A DNA stretch of 64,000 bases, from contig DAORJK010000005.1 in assembly GCA_035438985.1 (NCBI GenBank), forward strand, positions 1 to 64,000, read 5' to 3'. The position numbers and the translations under genes were made by a program. This document shows positions 59,841 through 64,000 of this stretch, in pieces (positions within the stretch are counted from its first letter, which is position 1; every line of letters begins with the position of its first letter). The notes beneath the pieces are model-generated. The model searched no databases. It was not told where the DNA came from and saw nothing but the letters and a program-made list of their open reading frames with translations. Source of the DNA: UBA4408 sp002389785 (GTDB lineage Bacteria; Bacteroidota; Bacteroidia; UBA4408).

Positions 59841-60401
59841 ATGGCAACAACTTCAGATATTGGCGTAGGGTCATTTATTCGTTTCAACAATGAATTGTGT
59901 TTAATTACTGAATATCAACACCGCACTCCTGGTAACTTAAGAGCATTTTATCAGGCTAAAATGAAAAACTTTAAATCCGGAAAATCGGTTGAATATCGTT
60001 TTCGTTCGGGTGAAGAAGTTGAATTAGCACGTGTTGAATACCGCATGTTGCAATACATTTATGCTGAGGGCGATAATATAGTGTGCATGGACAATGCAAC
60101 TTTTGAGCAATTGGAAATTCCTTCAAATTTATTTGGTGAAGGTTTAAATTTCATGAAAGAAGGCATGGAAGTTAAAGTGGCATTTGAAAACGAATTACCC
60201 ATTGCTGCTGAACCTCCGACATTCGTTGAATTGGTAATTACCTACACCGAACCCGGCTTAAAAGGCGATACTGCTACCAACACATTGAAACAAGCCACTG
60301 TTGAAACCGGTGCTATTATTAATGTTCCTTTGTTTTGTAATGAAGGCGATAAAATTAAAATTGATACACGCACCTTTAGCTACAGCGAGCGTGTTAAATA
60401 A
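59841..60401 (+). CDS. efp: Elongation factor P
   Basis: This 186-residue translation factor relieves ribosome stalling at polyproline stretches. Domains I-III are clear: N-terminal DIGVGSFIRFNNELC, TPGNLRAFYQAKMKNFKSG, and the C-terminal FVELVITYTEPGLKGDTATN ... VPLFCNEGDKIKIDTRT. The loop tip reads PGNLR, placing Asn32 where E. coli has the modified Lys34 (PGKGQ). This residue cannot be lysylated or rhamnosylated, so a modification-free EF-P is likely. It is monocistronic, with its own promoter and terminator. Confidence 0.95.
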   Translation: MATTSDIGVGSFIRFNNELCLITEYQHRTPGNLRAFYQAKMKNFKSGKSVEYRFRSGEEVELARVEYRMLQYIYAEGDNIVCMDNATFEQLEIPSNLFGEGLNFMKEGMEVKVAFENELPIAAEPPTFVELVITYTEPGLKGDTATNTLKQATVETGAIINVPLFCNEGDKIKIDTRTFSYSERVK

Positions 60402-60420
60402 AAGTAACAAAATGAAAGAT

Positions 60421-60453
60421 AAGGCTAATTCCAAGTTGGGGTTAGCCTTTTTT
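60421..60453 (+). terminator. Rho-independent terminator after efp
   Basis: AAGGCTAA (60421-60428) pairs with TTAGCCTT (60442-60449), followed by a T run. It starts 20 bp after the efp stop codon. Confidence 0.85.
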
Positions 60454-60498
60454 AATATATAAATAGTAACTTTAGAGTTCCAAAATTTACGACTACTC

Positions 60499-61431
60499 AT
60501 GCAATTAGCTCCATCACAAACCTTACAGAAAATAGCACAATTAATTAATGCAAAATATGTTGGTTCTGCCGATTTTGAGATTACCGGAATCAATGAAATT
60601 CATATGGTTGAAAAAGGTGATTTAACCTTTGTCGACCATCCTAAATATTACGACAAAGCCCTGCAATCAAAGGCAACAACTATACTTATTAACAAAGAAG
60701 TTGTATGCCCTGAAGGTAAATCTCTTATTATATCCGATGATCCTTTTCGCGACTATGTTTACTTGTGTAAACATTTCCGAACTTTTACTGCCGCCACTCA
60801 GTTCATTAGTAATACAGCTAGAATAGGAGCCGGTACAATACTGCAACCGGGAGTTTTTGTTGGAGAAGAAGTTCAAATTGGAAAAAACTGTTTAATTCAT
60901 TCCAATGTGAGTATTTACGATCATACAGTAATAGGCGACAACGTGGTGATTCATGCCGGCACAGTGCTTGGCGCTGATGCCTTCTACTTTAAAAAGCGAC
61001 CTACCGGTTTCGATAAAATGTATTCATGCGGACGTGTTGTAATCGAAGACGATGTTGAAATTGGCGCCCTTTGCACCATCGATAAAGGAGTTTCGGGAGA
61101 TACTCGAATCGGAAAAGGAAGCAAACTCGACAATCAAATTCACATTGGCCATGATACAATTGTTGGAAAAAATTGCCTGATGGCTGCTCAAGTTGGTGTT
61201 GCCGGAGTGGTTGTAATTGAAGATGAAGTAACCTTATGGGGACAAGTAGGTGTTCAAAAGGATTTAACGATAGGCAAAGGTGCTGTAGTACTTGGTCAAT
61301 CAGGTGTAGGAAAAAGCATTGAGGGAAATAAAACCTATTTTGGTTCACCGGTGCAGGATGCGAGAAACAAGATGAAAGAAATAGCTTATTTAAAGCGCAT
61401 AAATGAATTGTTTGAAAACGAAAACCAATAA
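60499..61431 (+). CDS. lpxD: UDP-3-O-acylglucosamine N-acyltransferase (LpxD family)
   Basis: This 310-residue acyltransferase adds the N-linked acyl chain in lipid A synthesis. The N-terminal domain (SQTLQKIAQLINAKYVGSAD, EIHMVEKGDLTFVDHPKYYD) is followed by hexapeptide repeats (TARIGAGTILQPGVFVG, CLIHSNVSIYDHTVIGDNVV) and the catalytic His region QIHIGHDTIVGKNCLMA. The C-terminal helix carries PVQDARNKMKEIAYLKR. Bacteroidota often carry more than one LpxD-like gene, so this may be a paralogue. It sits 28 bp before the SpoIIE phosphatase gene. Confidence 0.88.
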   Translation: MQLAPSQTLQKIAQLINAKYVGSADFEITGINEIHMVEKGDLTFVDHPKYYDKALQSKATTILINKEVVCPEGKSLIISDDPFRDYVYLCKHFRTFTAATQFISNTARIGAGTILQPGVFVGEEVQIGKNCLIHSNVSIYDHTVIGDNVVIHAGTVLGADAFYFKKRPTGFDKMYSCGRVVIEDDVEIGALCTIDKGVSGDTRIGKGSKLDNQIHIGHDTIVGKNCLMAAQVGVAGVVVIEDEVTLWGQVGVQKDLTIGKGAVVLGQSGVGKSIEGNKTYFGSPVQDARNKMKEIAYLKRINELFENENQ

Positions 61432-61458
61432 GTATAACTTACCTTTTGTAGTAATTGT

Positions 61459-62697
61459 ATGAAGAAAGACGAAGCTAAAGAACGTGGCGAAGGTGTACTT
61501 TCTCGCAGAAAAATGAATAACCTTAAGCTTAAATCGCTACTCGAAATTACCAAAGCGATTAACAGCAACGTAGGTACACAGGAATTATTTACCATCTATG
61601 AACATATCTTAGTTAACGACCTTAAAATTGGTAAGTTGGCTCTTTTTATCCATGCCTCCGACTGGATTTGTGTGTTGAAAAAGGGCATGGAACAAGTTGT
61701 TGAAGACGATATACAATTTGATGAAAACATACTAAAGTTTAAAGAAATTACCGAAATTAATGTCTATGGAAATTCAGATAGTTTTGATGTGGTAATTCCG
61801 GTTTTTCACAATTCTAAAGCCATCGCTTATTTATTAATTGGCGATTTGGATGAAGATAAATTGGAGATGAGTCCAACGATTAAGCACTTACCCTTTATAC
61901 AAACGCTCACCAACATTATTTTAGTTGCCATCGAAAATCAAAAGCTAACACTTGAAAATATTCGTCAAGAGGGAGAAAAAAAGGAAATGAAAATGGCTTC
62001 CGAAATGCAGTCCATGCTATTTCCAAGCTCTTTACCTAACGACGATAAATTAGAAATTGCAGCTTATTATCAACCACATCAGCAAGTGGGTGGCGATTAT
62101 TACGATTTTATTCGACTCAACAAAAATGAGGTTGTTTTTTGCATGGCTGATGTTTCGGGAAAAGGAGTATCGGCAGCTCTTTTAATGGCTAATTTTCAGG
62201 CTAATTTAAGGGCTTTATTTAGGCACAATTCATCCTTACCTGAAGTAATTCTTGAACTAAATGAATTGGTATTTAAAAATGCGATGGGTGAAAAATTCAT
62301 CACACTTTTCGTTGCAAAATACAATACAGTAACCAAGGTTCTTACCTATATAAATGCAGGTCACAACCCTCCTCTCTTGCTTTCAAAAAGTAATCCAATG
62401 ATGCTCACTACCGGTTGTATTGGCTTAGGTATGCTTGAAGAAATTCCGCGAATTAAAGAAGGTATTATTACTGTTGCAGAAGGCAGTATTTTACTTTGCT
62501 ATACAGATGGCTTAGTTGAGCAAAACAATAATATGGATGAAGAATTTGGTTTTGAGAATATGGCCAATGTGCTCATGCGAAAATCAAATTTACCCATGTT
62601 TGAAGTCAACAATCACTTAATTAATTCGCTCAATAAATTCAAACAAAATAGGCCGTATATTGATGATATAGCCTTATTAAGTTGTCGCTTTATTTAA
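61459..62697 (+). CDS. GAF-like/SpoIIE-type PP2C phosphatase
   Basis: This 412-residue cytoplasmic protein has a GAF-like sensor region (residues ~35-165: GTQELFTIYEHILVNDLKIG) and a C-terminal SpoIIE/RsbU-type PP2C domain. Metal-binding motifs are QVGGDYYDFI, MADVSGKGVSAALLMANF and INAGHNPPLLL, ending with LCYTDGLVEQNN and YIDDIALL. Such proteins dephosphorylate anti-anti-sigma factors or related switches. No kinase or STAS partner is in the window. It converges with the O-antigen-ligase gene, overlapping it by 21 bp. Confidence 0.85.
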   Translation: MKKDEAKERGEGVLSRRKMNNLKLKSLLEITKAINSNVGTQELFTIYEHILVNDLKIGKLALFIHASDWICVLKKGMEQVVEDDIQFDENILKFKEITEINVYGNSDSFDVVIPVFHNSKAIAYLLIGDLDEDKLEMSPTIKHLPFIQTLTNIILVAIENQKLTLENIRQEGEKKEMKMASEMQSMLFPSSLPNDDKLEIAAYYQPHQQVGGDYYDFIRLNKNEVVFCMADVSGKGVSAALLMANFQANLRALFRHNSSLPEVILELNELVFKNAMGEKFITLFVAKYNTVTKVLTYINAGHNPPLLLSKSNPMMLTTGCIGLGMLEEIPRIKEGIITVAEGSILLCYTDGLVEQNNNMDEEFGFENMANVLMRKSNLPMFEVNNHLINSLNKFKQNRPYIDDIALLSCRFI

Positions 62698-64000
62698 TTT
62701 TTTTGATTGGTATAAATCAATGGCAACAATGGCAGCAACAAAAGCCCAAAAAGGTACCGATGCTTTGTCCTGATCCAAAAAATTATTGAGTATTCCGTGC
62801 ACAAAATAGGTAATCAATCCTAATAAAAACACAAGCGCATATACTCTTGCTTCGCGACTTTCAACACGGTTGTAAACACGCAATCCGGTTACAATAATTG
62901 TTGTAAATAATACCAACACCAATATTAATCCTAGAATTCCCTGCTCAGCTAAAGGACCAATATACTCGCTATGAGCATTCCCATTATCGCCATTGTTGGT
63001 ACTAATAATGGTTTTTTCATACGAAAATTGATAAGGGGCATATTTAAACATATAGGTTCCCGGACCAAAGCCAAAAACCGGACGCTCTTTAAACATCCTT
63101 ATAGCACAACTCCATCGATTTACCCTTTCGAGGTTCGACGCATCCGACGAAATGTTGGAAATTGATTGCACATGTTCGGTTAAATTGTTGGAAGAGTCTT
63201 GACGGTTTTTTTCGAGCTTCATAAAAATTTGCTCTTGAAAGGTTAAAAACAAAACTATCAATGTTACTGCAGAAAGTAGGAAAGTTAGGAATTTAATGCG
63301 TAATAATATTAATACATAAACTCCGGTTGCAGCTGCTAAACTAACCCAGGCAGCGCGTGTGTATGAAAAAACCAGTCCAACTAAAAATACAAAAAGGATA
63401 ATCCAGGCTATAACTTTAGCGAAAGGATTAGTTTTAATGGTGGTACTTAACCCTATCACAACCGGAATAAATAGCGCCAACAATGCTCCATACACCGTAT
63501 GATCAGCATAAAATGGCCACATCACCCAATGCGCAGAATCTTCGTCAAATCCATGCTGACTATGCAATACAACCGTGTAAATAATAACAGCTGTCATTGG
63601 AATAACCGAAAGCCAGATTAATTTTTTAATGTTGTCAAGATTTTTAAATAGTTGTATTCCTAAAAAGTAAAACGTACAAACAAACCATAATCTGGCAAGT
63701 AAAAACTTAAATGAAACAAGTGGCATTGATGACGATAAACAAGTAATTGAAGTCCATGCTAATGAAATAAGCAAGGCAATACTTACCGGGTGTCGAATTA
63801 TACTTTTTTCAATTTTACCTTCATACAATAAGCGAATAATAAATAACAACAAAATACCAAACATTAAGGGTTCGGTTGGCATACTAAAAGCTATTTGGAA
63901 ATCTGGATTTTTATACTCAACTGCCAGCGGTGTTGCAAACAGTATAAACAACATTAGTTTGTCTAATGCATAAATATAAAGCAATACGAGGCTAGCTGCA
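62677..64000 (-). CDS. O-antigen ligase-like membrane protein (start beyond window)
   Basis: The frame is open to the window's right edge, so the N-terminus is missing. The visible ~440 residues have about 11 TM segments and the Wzy_C/WaaL-type periplasmic loop. The motif region RPVFGFGPGTYMFKYAPYQF and the NAHSEYIGPLAEQGILGLIL stretch are typical of O-antigen ligases and polymerases, with the Arg and His residues implicated in glycan transfer. It ends YQSKKLNKATT. The partner glycosyltransferases are not in the window. Confidence 0.85.
   Translation of the reverse strand, partial: AASLVLLYIYALDKLMLFILFATPLAVEYKNPDFQIAFSMPTEPLMFGILLLFIIRLLYEGKIEKSIIRHPVSIALLISLAWTSITCLSSSMPLVSFKFLLARLWFVCTFYFLGIQLFKNLDNIKKLIWLSVIPMTAVIIYTVVLHSQHGFDEDSAHWVMWPFYADHTVYGALLALFIPVVIGLSTTIKTNPFAKVIAWIILFVFLVGLVFSYTRAAWVSLAAATGVYVLILLRIKFLTFLLSAVTLIVLFLTFQEQIFMKLEKNRQDSSNNLTEHVQSISNISSDASNLERVNRWSCAIRMFKERPVFGFGPGTYMFKYAPYQFSYEKTIISTNNGDNGNAHSEYIGPLAEQGILGLILVLVLFTTIIVTGLRVYNRVESREARVYALVFLLGLITYFVHGILNNFLDQDKASVPFWAFVAAIVAIDLYQSKKLNKATT

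Noticed and set aside
1..64000. tRNA, rRNA or tmRNA genes
   Set aside because: Reading both strands, I found no convincing cloverleaf or rRNA segment; a dedicated scan would be needed to exclude a tRNA fully.

Overview
The window is AT-rich chromosomal DNA from a Bacteroidota bacterium, probably in the Chitinophagales/Cytophagales/Flavobacteriales range. The evidence is lineage-specific: gldF-gldG, porQ, four large secreted proteins with type IX secretion (T9SS) C-terminal sorting domains, a long-form IspH, a type B L31 protein, a TonB-dependent outer-membrane beta-barrel protein, and several promoters of the Bacteroidota TTTG/TAnnTTTG type. Most of the window is housekeeping or envelope sequence. 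I saw no CRISPR array, rRNA, tRNA or complete prophage.

Layout. 1-60 looks like the subterminal repeats of an IS21-type element cut by the window edge. 397-3762 carries a metallo-beta-lactamase-fold hydrolase and gldFG. 4040-10239 (minus strand) carries a GEVED-domain adhesin, a lipoprotein and a secreted alpha/beta-hydrolase. 10474-12553 has L31, a GlmU-like protein and a DinB-like protein. 12854-15151 is an Ig/Fn3 repeat protein. 15633-21574 has an RNA methyltransferase, phosphofructokinase, an NTF2-like protein, an LTA-synthase-like enzyme and GlmM. 21876-24174 has a polysaccharide deacetylase and a TetA-like transporter. 24402-28468 is a tight five-gene operon (propeller protein, CpcT-like, PAP2, CrcB, PafA). 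28777-32020 is porQ-cmk-ispH. 32409-37727 encodes a 1772-residue T9SS cargo protein. 37800-42967 holds pdxH, yqgE, a class IV aminotransferase, rhomboid, DUF952, CHAP-like, GNAT and pabA. 43092-49959 has an ATP-grasp-like protein, a DEAD-box helicase, a nucleoid-associated protein and a TonB-dependent receptor family protein. 50247-53448 has periplasmic prolyl isomerases and a MoxR ATPase. 53472-59745 is a sulfur/redox cluster. 59841-64000 has efp, lpxD, a SpoIIE-type phosphatase and the start-truncated end of an O-antigen-ligase-like gene.

The most interesting region is 53472-59745. A Crp/Fnr-family regulator is followed by a DUF2892 membrane protein, a CstB-like persulfide dioxygenase-rhodanese fusion, a DUF6132 protein, two single-domain rhodaneses, a metal-binding lipoprotein, an OsmC protein, a thioredoxin, a DUF983 protein and a rhodanese-thioredoxin fusion lipoprotein. 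Three promoters in the cluster carry nearly the same dyad (GTAAC-AAAA-GTTAC and variants). In all three, the start of the dyad is exactly 43 bp from the last base of a -7-like box, which fits class II activation by the adjacent Crp/Fnr protein. I infer a reactive-sulfur or persulfide response regulon.

Other points of note: a compact GC-rich fold at 28548-28623 that may be a structured RNA; a 100-bp imperfect inverted repeat at 3892-3991; a perfect 15-bp hairpin around the porQ stop codon; an Asn at the EF-P loop tip where Lys or Arg is usual; and an Asn replacing the usual Mg-binding Asp in phosphofructokinase.
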